From contig NZ_JXKD01000004.1 of NCBI RefSeq assembly GCF_001885765.1, positions 62,001-126,000 on the forward strand: a stretch of 64,000 bases of DNA. Reading direction: 5' to 3'. Positions 44,302-52,198 of the stretch are shown here, one piece after another. The first letter of the stretch is position 1; each line of letters begins with the position of its first letter. Under the pieces are notes generated by a model. The model searched no databases. It had not been told where the DNA came from and was given only the letters and a program-made list of their open reading frames with translations. The DNA comes from Enterococcus aquimarinus. Its GTDB lineage: Bacteria > Bacillota > Bacilli > Lactobacillales > Enterococcaceae. The translations under genes and the position numbers were made by a program.

Positions 44302-45831
44302 TTAAATGAGTGAATTCGCAAGCATTGCTTCTAATTTACGGCGTTGGACTTTCATGGTAGCTGTCCGGGGAATTGCGTCAAAGTCTAAAAGAATCGCTTT
44401 GTTTAAATGAGGCAAATCTTCGACCGCTTGCCACCAAGCATCCCAATCCATTTCGGCGTCAGCAGCGAGTGCCAAAATCGGTTGTGGGTAATGTTCTTTA
44501 TCTTTCACAATCACGACTTCTGATAAGAAGTCCAGTTTGTCTAATAACAAATCTTCTAACGCTAAGCTACTATCAATGGATTGGATTAAATCAACTTGGC
44601 GGTCTTTTAAGAAAAGTGCGCCTTCTACATTCATTACGCCATAATCTCCGCTGTCCCACCAAATATCGTAGCAATTTTCTGTAAAGCGTTCATCTTCTTT
44701 GAAATAGGTTAAGGCCCGACCTTTTGAGCGGAAATGAATATTTCCCGGAGTGTTGGCAGGAAGGGGGTGTCCATTCTCATCGGCAATCCGTGCTTTCGTT
44801 AACTCTCCCAAACCAAATCCCATATCGCGTGCGTTATTTTCGTGAATAGTCGACAGGCGGTGGCTCTTTAAGATCATTGGTCCGCATTCACTTTGACCGT
44901 AGACTTGTAAGAAAACAGGATCATTTGCGGCACTAGCCGTTAAAAAGGCTGCCATCGTTTGATTGTTAATGGCATCGAAAGTGGAATGATAATAACGAAT
45001 CGAAGAAAACGCATGCGGTGCTTTTCTCGTTGCTTCTTGCCACTGAACAAAATTATTGGGATGGGTTTCTAACGCTAATGGTTGTTCTTTTTCGAGCATC
45101 GTAATTAAAGAATCAACTTTAGGACTGGCTAAAGGCATCAAAGAAAAACCAAACGCCATTGCCGAAGAAATCCCAATATTAAAACGTGAGTGCACGGGAG
45201 AAATATGAAAGGCGAGTAGTCCTTTTTCTTTGATTTTCCCGAAGACTTCCCGTTGCCAGGTTGTCCGCCAACCCATCGACTGGGCAGAATGACAAATAAG
45301 TTTAGGTACGCCTGTCGTGCCTGAAGTATGAGTAATATAAGAAATCTCCTCTAATGCGAGCTTTTCTTGAGGAACGGGTTCGTATGAAGTCGCTAATAAC
45401 TGTGCGACACTGATTTGTTTCTCAGTTGGATAATTGGCTAATTGCGCAATGACTGGCTCGGTTTGTTGATCGTAAATAATAAATGGCTGAGCAAGTCGCT
45501 CGCCAAAAATTTCCATTGTTTTAGCTGGGAAATGATACGAAATCATCGCTGGGACAGCGCCTAAATAGGAAACGGCAACGGCAAGTAAGTACGTATCAAA
45601 TTTAGGACTTTTAAAGATAATCACTTTATCGCCTTTTTTGACACCAAGCGCAGATAATTGATAGGCACGTTGTAAAATAACTTCTAGGCTGTTCTGGTAA
45701 GTGCTACGTAATGCTAATTCTGGAAAAGCGACTAAGATTTCATCAAAAATGAGCTCGGAATTAGGGAAAAATTGAGCATACTCTTCATAATTGCTGTATA
45801 AATTTAAGGGGATCATCGTGTGATCGGGCAT
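44302..45831 (-). CDS. ANL-superfamily acyl-adenylating enzyme (AMP-binding)
   Basis: 509 aa. Seen: the ATP loop THTSGTTGVPK (residues ~168-178), VYGQSECGPM (~320), the WWDSGDYG aspartate (~394) and a short C-terminal lid ending with the TMKVQRRKL catalytic-lysine motif. Such enzymes activate a carboxylic acid as acyl-AMP and pass it to CoA or a carrier protein. No carrier protein or acyltransferase genes are adjacent, so substrate and acceptor are open. Unit of one gene. Confidence 0.82.
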   Translation of the reverse strand: MPDHTMIPLNLYSNYEEYAQFFPNSELIFDEILVAFPELALRSTYQNSLEVILQRAYQLSALGVKKGDKVIIFKSPKFDTYLLAVAVSYLGAVPAMISYHFPAKTMEIFGERLAQPFIIYDQQTEPVIAQLANYPTEKQISVAQLLATSYEPVPQEKLALEEISYITHTSGTTGVPKLICHSAQSMGWRTTWQREVFGKIKEKGLLAFHISPVHSRFNIGISSAMAFGFSLMPLASPKVDSLITMLEKEQPLALETHPNNFVQWQEATRKAPHAFSSIRYYHSTFDAINNQTMAAFLTASAANDPVFLQVYGQSECGPMILKSHRLSTIHENNARDMGFGLGELTKARIADENGHPLPANTPGNIHFRSKGRALTYFKEDERFTENCYDIWWDSGDYGVMNVEGALFLKDRQVDLIQSIDSSLALEDLLLDKLDFLSEVVIVKDKEHYPQPILALAADAEMDWDAWWQAVEDLPHLNKAILLDFDAIPRTATMKVQRRKLEAMLANSLI

Positions 45832-46505
45832 TTATTTTCCTTCTTTCTTCTAAAAATAACATGAAACAATCCTATTTTAGCATAATAATAGTAATTCTTG
45901 ATATCTTTTTTTAAAAAGAACAAACCGTTTTATAAGTTGAAGTCGCTATTTTTAATCGTGATAAAATAGACAAATTCATTCGGCGAACAAGTTTAAAAAA
46001 TAGAAAAGGAGTGTCGAATCCTTACAATGATACTTATCGAAAGAAGATTGGAACAAAATCGTTGAAAAGACTAGCCTTTTATTTATGGAATTGGTATAGT
46101 AGGGAAGTTATCACGTTTTCTACACATTTTTTGTGTCTTTGTTTTAGTAAGCGTTAAGTCCCTTGCCCAGAAAGTCGATGTTGCTGTGAATCGATGAATA
46201 CTTAATGACTGAATTACACAACATCGTAATTACAATTAAATACCAATCAGAGGAAAACAGTTTTTTTGTTTTTGAATAAAGGTGGTACCACGAAAGTATC
46301 TTTCGTCCTTAGCTAGCGATAGCCGAGGGCGTTTTTTGTTTTTTTGAAAGAATCGAAACTGTTAAAGTTAGAAAGTCGTTCTCTAAGAAGAGTACGTTGT
46401 AAAAAAAGATTTCAAGGAGGTGTTTTCGCAGTGAACTGTGGGAGAATGATTCGTTATCGCCTTTTGATTGCAGAATAAACAACCAACTAAAAGGAGCAGA
46501 AAGAA
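45832..46505 (+). other. Long intergenic region with T-box leader
   Basis: 674 bases between the divergent acyl-adenylating enzyme and NhaC-type genes. The first ~260 bases are AT-rich with no gene; the rest is the T-box leader (separate entry) and a short spacer with the nhaC ribosome-binding site. Confidence 0.6.
46100..46337 (+). ncRNA. T-box riboswitch, probable tyrosine specificity
   Basis: The T-box motif AAGGTGGTACCACG lies at 46279-46292, followed by a terminator (CGTCCT.. with ..GAGGGCG, 46304-46331, T6). Upstream, AGTA (46146-46149) and GAA (46211-46213) can form the loop-E motif of the specifier loop, and AGTCGATGTTGCTGTGAATC resembles the distal part of stem I. The codon after GAA reads UUA (46214) or, shifted one base, UAC (46215-46217) followed by A. 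UAC (Tyr) is favoured because a purine normally follows and NhaC-type transporters are known tyrosine T-box targets. Confidence 0.85.
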
Positions 46506-47912
46506 ATGAATAAAAAAAATCAACCAAGTATTGTAGAAGCTAGTCTAGTCTTAACCTTCATTATTGCCAGTATTGCCCTGAGTGTCATTGTTTTAAAAGT
46601 GACGCCGAATATTGCCATTTTATTTTCCATTGCACTCGTGTTGCTTTATGTGGTCATCAAACGCATCCCGTTTGACCGTGTCAACGAAGGAATTGTGAAT
46701 GGCATTAAACCCGGTATTATCCCTATTTTTATCTTTTTATTAGTCGGTGCCTTAATCTCCGTGTGGATTCAAGCTGGAATTATTCCAACATTAATGGTCT
46801 ACGGTTTTAAAATGATTAGCGTCAAATGGTTTGTTCCCTCAATCTTTATTGTGTGTGCGATTGTCGGAAGTGCGGTCGGTAGCGCCTTTACGGTAATGTC
46901 GACCATCGGGATTGCCTTTTTTGGAATCGGGATAACCTTAGGCATTCATCCGCCACTGATTGTCGGTGCCATTGCCTCGGGTGCTATTTTTGGTGATAAA
47001 ATGTCGCCGCTCTCTGAATCGACCAACTTAGCTGCTGCGATTGCAGAAGTTGATTTATTTAAACATATTCGAAATATGATGTGGTCTACGATTCCTGCAT
47101 TTATTGTCTCATTACTCTTGTTTTCAGTTCTAGGGATTTCTGAAAGTACCGTTGATTTGGCAGAAATCGAGCTTGTTGTTCAAGTATTAGAAAGTCACTT
47201 TACGATTTCATTGTGGGCGTTACTCCCAATCGTGATGATGTTTGTCTGTGCGTGGCGTCGAATACCAGCCATTTTAACGCTTTTATTGAATATCGGCATA
47301 GGCATTATTTTTATTCTTGTTCAAACGCCCGAAACGCCGATTATTCAAATTGCTAGTTTTATCGAATCAGGTTTTGTCTCCGATACGGGGAATCGAGCCA
47401 TTGATCTACTGCTGTCGCGTGGAGGAATAGCCAGTATGATGCCGACCGTTTCTCTGATTCTGTTAACATTATCTTTAGGCGGATTGTTAATGGAAACCAA
47501 TTTGATTGGGGCAGTGATGAATGTTGTGGCTCATCAATTAAAAAGGACATCAGGAGTCATTATTGCGAGTCTGTTGACATCAATTGGAGTGAATTTATTT
47601 ATTGGCGAGCAATTTTTATCGGTTATTCTACCCGGTAATGCCTTCAAGCAAGTCTACAAAGAAAACCACATCGATTTAGTCGTCTTAAGTCGCTCATTAG
47701 AAGATGGCGGAACGGTGATGAATTACTTGATTCCGTGGGGGATTGCGGGTAGCTTTGTGGCGGGAACCTTTGGTATTCCAACCATGACCTATTTACCATT
47801 TGTTTTCTTTAGCCTGCTTTCGCCCATCTTTTCCATGCTTAGTGCCATTACTGGAATAGGTGTGAGCTATACAGATGGGACTCCTAGTAAGAAATTTTTT
47901 GGTACAAAATAA
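46506..47912 (+). CDS. nhaC: NhaC-family transporter under T-box control (likely amino-acid carrier)
   Basis: 468 aa, ~12 membrane helices, NhaC Na+/H+ antiporter superfamily. Seen: GSAVGSAFTVMSTIGIAFFGIG, GAIFGDKMSPLSESTNLAAA (residues ~157-176), and SRSLEDGGTVMNYLIPWG. Although the family name says sodium/proton antiport, the tRNA-sensing T-box in front implies an amino acid as substrate; YheL-type members are predicted tyrosine transporters. AAAGGAG precedes the ATG. Confidence 0.88.
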   Translation: MNKKNQPSIVEASLVLTFIIASIALSVIVLKVTPNIAILFSIALVLLYVVIKRIPFDRVNEGIVNGIKPGIIPIFIFLLVGALISVWIQAGIIPTLMVYGFKMISVKWFVPSIFIVCAIVGSAVGSAFTVMSTIGIAFFGIGITLGIHPPLIVGAIASGAIFGDKMSPLSESTNLAAAIAEVDLFKHIRNMMWSTIPAFIVSLLLFSVLGISESTVDLAEIELVVQVLESHFTISLWALLPIVMMFVCAWRRIPAILTLLLNIGIGIIFILVQTPETPIIQIASFIESGFVSDTGNRAIDLLLSRGGIASMMPTVSLILLTLSLGGLLMETNLIGAVMNVVAHQLKRTSGVIIASLLTSIGVNLFIGEQFLSVILPGNAFKQVYKENHIDLVVLSRSLEDGGTVMNYLIPWGIAGSFVAGTFGIPTMTYLPFVFFSLLSPIFSMLSAITGIGVSYTDGTPSKKFFGTK

Positions 47913-47926
47913 ATCAAATAGTGAAG

Positions 47927-48039
47927 AAGGGAGGAAAAAAGTTGTTTTGCTCTGAGAAAATACAGATCCACTCGCATAATTGGCTCTTTTCATTGCGCGA
48001 GTGGCGCTCAGGTGACAGAGCAGACGGTTGTCCTCCTTT
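47927..48039 (+). ncRNA. Large nested hairpin, putative structured RNA
   Basis: Three collinear helices: AAGGGAGGA 47927-47935 with TCCTCCTTT 48031-48039; TGCTCTG 47948-47954 with CAGAGCA 48016-48022; CCACTCGC 47968-47975 with GCGAGTGG 47997-48004. It starts 15 bases after the nhaC stop. Could be an elaborate terminator, a 3'-UTR-derived RNA, or the end of a lost element. Confidence 0.4.
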
Positions 48040-48066
48040 TATTACAATTAAACGTTCATATAACAG

Positions 48067-48099
48067 AAAAGGGCTGGGGATATCTCACAGCCTTTTTTT
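48067..48099 (+). terminator. Terminator downstream of nhaC
   Basis: Stem AAAAGG-GCTG with CAG-CCTTTT and a T7 run. Confidence 0.75.
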
Positions 48100-48313
48100 G
48101 TGGTCTCACAAGCACCCCAAAACATCACGATGGCTTTTTCTAAACGCCTGCCTCATAAAATCAGATGTATTTGGGAATGAATGGTGCAATTCCAAAAAAA
48201 TATTTCGCTTTATAAAATATCTTAAAGAGATACTTTTATCAACAAAAGTTAACAAGTAATCCTTTGATGTTTTTTATATTTACTCTTATACTAAGAAGCG
48301 TGGAGGGGATTAG

Positions 48314-49423
48314 ATGAAAATTGGTCAAATCATTAGCGAAAAACGCAAAGAAAAAGGCATTACTCAACAAGAATTAGCCGAATTTGTCGGTGTCTCAAAA
48401 GCAGCTGTCTCGAAATGGGAAACGGGCTTAACCTATCCTGATATCACCTTACTGCCCTTGCTTGCGGCCTACTTTGATGTTTCAATGGATCAGCTATTAG
48501 ACTATCATTCGCAGCTTTCAGCCAAAGAAATTCAGCGACTCTATACCATGCTCAAAAAATCATTAGAAAAAGACTCTGGTGAAGTTGTCTTAACGAATCT
48601 TCGTCGCTTGGTGCGTCGATATTATTCTTGTTATCCGTTCGTGTTACAGATGGGCTTATTTCTCATGAATCATTTTGATTATTTCCCTGCAATGGAAGGT
48701 GAAAACAAACAACAAAAGTATATGAATGAAGCCAGAGAATGGTTTTTACACGTAAAAAACGCAACTAAGGAAGTCGCACTTGTCAATCAAGCAAGAAATC
48801 TAGAAGCCTATACGTTGTTGTTATTGCAACAACCCGACCAAGTCCTCGCGTTATTAGGTGAATATGTTCCTGCTTATTTTCCAACTGAAACCTTAATCGC
48901 GGGTGCTTTTCAGCAACAAGGAGAAGGCCAACGGGGAATTGCAACTTTACAAAGTAGTATTGCGCAATATATTTTTGTGCTGATGAGTGGGTTTACGAAT
49001 TATTTACAATTTTTATTGGCCGATGAAGAAAAATTTCAAATGACGTACGAACGAGGAAAAAAGATTGCCGAGACGTTTGAATTAACGACCCTTCATCCGA
49101 TTATTTTGATGAATTTCCAACTATCCGCTATTTTTGGTTTCGCGCAATTAGGGAAACATACCCAAACGATTGAAGTGTTAGAGGCATTTGAAAGCACGCT
49201 GCGTCACACCGACTTTGAACTCGAACTTCATGGCGATGCCTATTTTGATCAAATTGATGAGTGGCTTGCACAACTTGATTTAGGTCCGCAAATGCCAAGA
49301 ACAACGAAGAATATGAAATACGAGTTTCTGACGCTAGTAGTAGACAATCCCTTATTAAAACCGTATCAAAATGAAACGATTATAAAAAAACTAAAAGAAG
49401 TAAAGGAGTCTCAACATGAATAA
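48314..49423 (+). CDS. XRE-family regulator with helical repeat domain
   Basis: 369 aa: an XRE helix-turn-helix at residues 3-60 (KGITQQELAEFVGVSKAAVSKWE) and a long all-helical region that may hold TPR-like repeats. First of four overlapping genes, ahead of a small membrane protein and a two-gene ABC exporter which it probably controls. TGGAGGGG precedes the ATG; TATACT lies in the promoter region. Its stop overlaps the next gene by 8 bases. Confidence 0.82.
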   Translation: MKIGQIISEKRKEKGITQQELAEFVGVSKAAVSKWETGLTYPDITLLPLLAAYFDVSMDQLLDYHSQLSAKEIQRLYTMLKKSLEKDSGEVVLTNLRRLVRRYYSCYPFVLQMGLFLMNHFDYFPAMEGENKQQKYMNEAREWFLHVKNATKEVALVNQARNLEAYTLLLLQQPDQVLALLGEYVPAYFPTETLIAGAFQQQGEGQRGIATLQSSIAQYIFVLMSGFTNYLQFLLADEEKFQMTYERGKKIAETFELTTLHPIILMNFQLSAIFGFAQLGKHTQTIEVLEAFESTLRHTDFELELHGDAYFDQIDEWLAQLDLGPQMPRTTKNMKYEFLTLVVDNPLLKPYQNETIIKKLKEVKESQHE

Positions 49424-49628
49424 TTCTGAATTATTTTTTAACAATTTACCCTTGTTTATTCCATTAATCCTCTTAAATCTTGGTTTAATGATTACAGCCG
49501 TGATCCATGTGTTAAAACATCCTAAATATCGTTTTGGTAATCAGGTGTTTTGGCTGATTGTCGTAGTGTTTTTCCAATTTTTTGGTCCCGTTCTGTATTT
49601 CGTTTTTGGTAAAGGAGACGAAGAATGA
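49416..49628 (+). CDS. PLDc_N domain small membrane protein (YxlE-like)
   Basis: 70 aa with two membrane helices; NQVFWLIVVVFFQFFGPVLYFVFGK is the signature of the phospholipase D-nuclease N-terminal (PLDc_N) family. In the Bacillus sigY operon the homologue YxlE counteracts SigY. Overlaps the gene before (8 bases) and after (ATGA), so translation is coupled. May be an immunity or regulatory subunit of the following ABC transporter. Confidence 0.82.
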   Translation: MNNSELFFNNLPLFIPLILLNLGLMITAVIHVLKHPKYRFGNQVFWLIVVVFFQFFGPVLYFVFGKGDEE

Positions 49629-50533
49629 ATCTTTTAGAAGTCAGACAAGTCAAGAAACAGTTCGGGTCAAATGTTGTCTTAAACAATCTCACTTTTTCAA
49701 TTCCACAAGGCAGTATATTTGGGTTTGTTGGGAAAAATGGTGCTGGAAAAACAACGACGATGAAATTGATTTTAGGTCTGGAGACAGTCGATGAAGGGGA
49801 GATTTATCTCAATGGTCAAAAAGTAACCTTCGGGAAACCGGCGACAAATCATTCGGTCGGATACTTACCGGATGTTCCAGAATTTTATGATTATATGACT
49901 GCACGTGAATACCTACTTTTTTGTAGTGAGATTACCGCTATTCCCAAAAATGAGCGGGTAAATCGTGTAGCAAAAATGTTGCAATTAGTTGGATTAACCC
50001 AAGATAAAAGAAAAATTAAAGGCTTCTCTAGAGGAATGAAACAACGATTGGGAATTGCGCAAGCATTATTAAACAAACCAGCCTTTTTAATTTGCGATGA
50101 ACCTACTTCCGCGCTTGATCCTACCGGGCGTAATGAATTTTTGGCGTTATTAGCCTCTTTAAAGGACGAAGTGACGATTTTATTTTCGACACATATCTTA
50201 AGTGATGTCGAACGAATTTGTGATTACGTGGGAATCTTGGACCAAGGTGCCTTACAAGTGGTAGGCACGCTGGAGTCTTTAAAAGAACGCTACGCGAAGC
50301 CTCAAATTGAATTGAATTTTGAAACGCAAATAGAGGCGCAACAATTTGCGGCAAAGTTATCAGATAAAAAGATTCAATGTATCGATTCGCAAGTATTGTG
50401 GTCTTATGAAGGAACCTATTCACAAGCCTTTCATGACGTAGTAGAGATTTTACTTCAAGAAGCATTTACCGCTAAAAGTATTTCTCATATCGCCCCTTCT
50501 CTTGAGCAAATATATTTGGAGGTGACAAAATGA
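49625..50533 (+). CDS. ABC transporter ATP-binding protein (YxlF/CcmA-like)
   Basis: 302 aa: Walker A GKNGAGKTT (~38-46), signature FSRGMKQRLGIAQ, Walker B FLICDEPTSALD, H-loop STHIL, plus a ~80-residue C-terminal extension common in ABC-2 drug or bacteriocin exporters. Starts in the ATGA overlap with the PLDc_N gene and ends in an ATGA overlap with the permease. Third gene of the operon. Confidence 0.9.
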   Translation: MNLLEVRQVKKQFGSNVVLNNLTFSIPQGSIFGFVGKNGAGKTTTMKLILGLETVDEGEIYLNGQKVTFGKPATNHSVGYLPDVPEFYDYMTAREYLLFCSEITAIPKNERVNRVAKMLQLVGLTQDKRKIKGFSRGMKQRLGIAQALLNKPAFLICDEPTSALDPTGRNEFLALLASLKDEVTILFSTHILSDVERICDYVGILDQGALQVVGTLESLKERYAKPQIELNFETQIEAQQFAAKLSDKKIQCIDSQVLWSYEGTYSQAFHDVVEILLQEAFTAKSISHIAPSLEQIYLEVTK

Positions 50534-51288
50534 CTCAATTCCTAGCCTTTAGTAAAAAAGAACTTTTAGAAACGTGGCGTACGAAAAAACTTGTTTTGCT
50601 TTTTGTCATTTTTATGATATTTGGCTTAATGAGTCCATTGGTGGCTAAACTAACACCAGAAATTCTAAAAATGAGTTTTGGTGAGGAGTTCCCTATTGTC
50701 GCGCCAACGTCACTTGATTCTTGGATGCAATATTATAAAAATCTAAGTCAAATCGGTCTCTATCTTTTTGCCATTGTCTTTAGTGGCGTGGTCAGTCAAG
50801 AAATTCAAAAAGGGACGCTCGTTCATTTGGTGACGAAAGGGTTAAATCGTTCGGTGATTATCGGAAGTAAATGGTTCATTCTCTATTTACAATGGACGTT
50901 GATTCTCAGTCTTTCATTTGTCATTACTTTTGGTTATACGTATTTTTATTTTCCAGATAACGCCTCCGCTCATCCTTGGCTCGCCTTTTTTCCTCTTTTG
51001 ATTTTTGGCTTGTTTTTTTGTAGTCTGATTATTTTTACTTCAACAGTTGCAAGAAGTTCCTTCGAAGGATTATTGTTAACCATTTTCGTGATGATCCTCG
51101 GTTATATCGGAGGCGTCTTCGAATCCTTGACGACCTGGAATCCCGTCTCTTTAATTGGACAAAATCTGGCTATTTTACAAGGTACGGATCGATTATCGGA
51201 GTATCTTCCGAGTATTCTTGTTACGTTGCTGCTGACTATTGTGTTAATTGTCATGAGTATTAACGTTTTGAAACGAAAAAAAATATAA
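50530..51288 (+). CDS. ABC-2 type permease (YxlG-like)
   Basis: 252 aa, six membrane helices, ABC-2 membrane domain: N-terminal FSKKELLETWRTKKLVLL, GVVSQEIQKGTLVHLVTKGLNR and TSTVARSSFEGLLLTI. Partner of the preceding ATPase; exports an unknown substrate, possibly an antimicrobial peptide or lipid. Ends the operon ahead of a terminator. Confidence 0.87.
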   Translation: MTQFLAFSKKELLETWRTKKLVLLFVIFMIFGLMSPLVAKLTPEILKMSFGEEFPIVAPTSLDSWMQYYKNLSQIGLYLFAIVFSGVVSQEIQKGTLVHLVTKGLNRSVIIGSKWFILYLQWTLILSLSFVITFGYTYFYFPDNASAHPWLAFFPLLIFGLFFCSLIIFTSTVARSSFEGLLLTIFVMILGYIGGVFESLTTWNPVSLIGQNLAILQGTDRLSEYLPSILVTLLLTIVLIVMSINVLKRKKI

Positions 51289-51297
51289 GACACTTTG

Positions 51298-51340
51298 AAA
51301 TACTAGTTCTGCTTAAAAAGAGCTAGTATTTTCTTTTTTT
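51298..51340 (+). terminator. Terminator after the ABC operon
   Basis: Stem AAATACTAGTTCT/AGAGCTAGTATTT (one wobble) with a long T run. Confidence 0.85.
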
Positions 51341-51358
51341 TATAGTAAAATACTTATT

Positions 51359-51372
51359 AGAAAGCGTTTTCT
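51359..51372 (+). promoter_or_regulatory. Catabolite-responsive (cre-like) site
   Basis: AGAAAGCGTTTTCT is a near-perfect palindrome, one base per end away from the CcpA consensus core TGAAAGCGTTTTCA. It lies between a T/A-rich promoter-like stretch and the strong RBS of a tiny ORF. Confidence 0.5.
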
Positions 51373-51397
51373 TTTTATAGGAGGTGTCAAACGATTG

Positions 51398-51478
51398 GTG
51401 AAACTAAAAGGGGAGTGGTTAGTCTTGGTGCATAAGTACCGCTATGAGCGCAGTCGTCTTTTGCTAATCAAACGTTAA
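51398..51478 (+). CDS. Candidate tiny basic peptide gene (26 aa)
   Basis: 26 codons from GTG 51398 (or TTG 51395) to TAA 51478. A very strong Shine-Dalgarno, TAGGAGGTG at 51378-51386, sits at normal distance. The peptide is basic and amphipathic (KLKGEWLVLVHKYRYERSR then LLLIKR). Too short for family recognition. Could be a membrane-active small protein, a leader peptide or a toxin. The RBS quality and the cre-like site are the main support. Confidence 0.4.
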   Translation: MKLKGEWLVLVHKYRYERSRLLLIKR

Positions 51479-51644
51479 AATCAAGTGTGGGTGGTTCCGT
51501 GTGTCGTTAGTGAGCCATATTTATTTTTTTGTCTCATACGAAATGATTCTTTTGTCAGCGCAATGAAGACAAATGGTTCATCTATTATTTAAAATGAAGC
51601 AAAACTGTTGAAGGATACCATAGTGAATGAAATATCTGGATAAA
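51479..51644. other. Short unassigned intergenic stretch
   Basis: No gene, terminator or repeat recognised between the tiny ORF and the inverted repeat before the MarR gene. Confidence 0.4.
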
Positions 51645-51691
51645 TCAAACTCCTTAAGAAAGAAAAACAGGAACTTTCTTAAGGGGTTTGA
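51645..51691. terminator. 18-bp inverted repeat upstream of mhqR
   Basis: TCAAACTCCTTAAGAAAG (51645-51662) pairs with 51674-51691 with two G-T type mismatches. There is no T run, so termination is possible on either strand but not assured; it lies just ahead of the mhqR promoter. Confidence 0.5.
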
Positions 51692-51700
51692 GCATTAAGG

Positions 51701-51747
51701 TTGTAGAAACCGAAAAAATCGGGTACAATTATCTCGAATTCGAAATA
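51701..51747 (+). promoter_or_regulatory. mhqR promoter with MhqR-type operator
   Basis: TTGTAG 51701-51706, 17-base spacer, TACAAT 51724-51729. Directly downstream is TATCTCGAATTCGAAATA (51730-51747), a dyad with one mismatched pair. It closely matches the ATCTcgaAtTCgAGAT operator described for Bacillus subtilis MhqR, which represses quinone-detoxification genes. Confidence 0.8.
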
Positions 51748-51762
51748 AAAAGAGGTGACGAA

Positions 51763-52179
51763 ATGAATAGGAAAGAAAAAAGTTTACAAGCATTGATCGG
51801 TATTTTACGCACGAGTAGCACCTTAGAACAAATTGTTCGAAAAGATGTGGCCTGCTACGGATTAAACATGACGGAATTTTCTGTTCTAGAATTACTTTAC
51901 CATAAAGGACGCCAAACAACACAAACAATTAAAAATAAAATTTTAATTGCGAGCAGTAGTACAACTTACGTGGTCGATCAATTAGAGAAAAAAGAACATG
52001 TCCGCCGAGATATTTGCCAAGAAGATAAGCGTGTAACCTATGTTGAAATCACGGAATCAGGGAAAGCCTTGATGGATGAAATTTTCCCCCTACACGCCAA
52101 GAAAATTGAGACCTGTTTTGGGAAGTTAACGGAAGATGAATTAGTCCAACTGAAGGAACTACTCAAAAAAGTAAGATAA
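51763..52179 (+). CDS. mhqR: MhqR-like MarR-family repressor
   Basis: 138 aa, very like B. subtilis MhqR: start KEKSL, GLNMTEFSVLELLYHKG, ILIASSSTTYVVDQLEKKE, DKRVTYVEITE and IFPLHA. MhqR controls resistance to methyl-hydroquinone and catechol. A cysteine in the first helix region (VACYGL, residue ~30) could be redox-active. ATG at 51763 follows AGAGGTG; the frame opens upstream without RBS. First gene of a three-gene operon with its own operator. Confidence 0.88.
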   Translation: MNRKEKSLQALIGILRTSSTLEQIVRKDVACYGLNMTEFSVLELLYHKGRQTTQTIKNKILIASSSTTYVVDQLEKKEHVRRDICQEDKRVTYVEITESGKALMDEIFPLHAKKIETCFGKLTEDELVQLKELLKKVR

Positions 52180-52198
52180 ATGAAAAGAGGAAATCACA

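Noticed and set aside
47921-48259. 112-codon frame on the plus strand after nhaC
   Set aside because: It runs through two hairpins and has unusual composition. The GGGAGG before TTG 47941 looks like an RBS, but that segment is the arm of a long stem.
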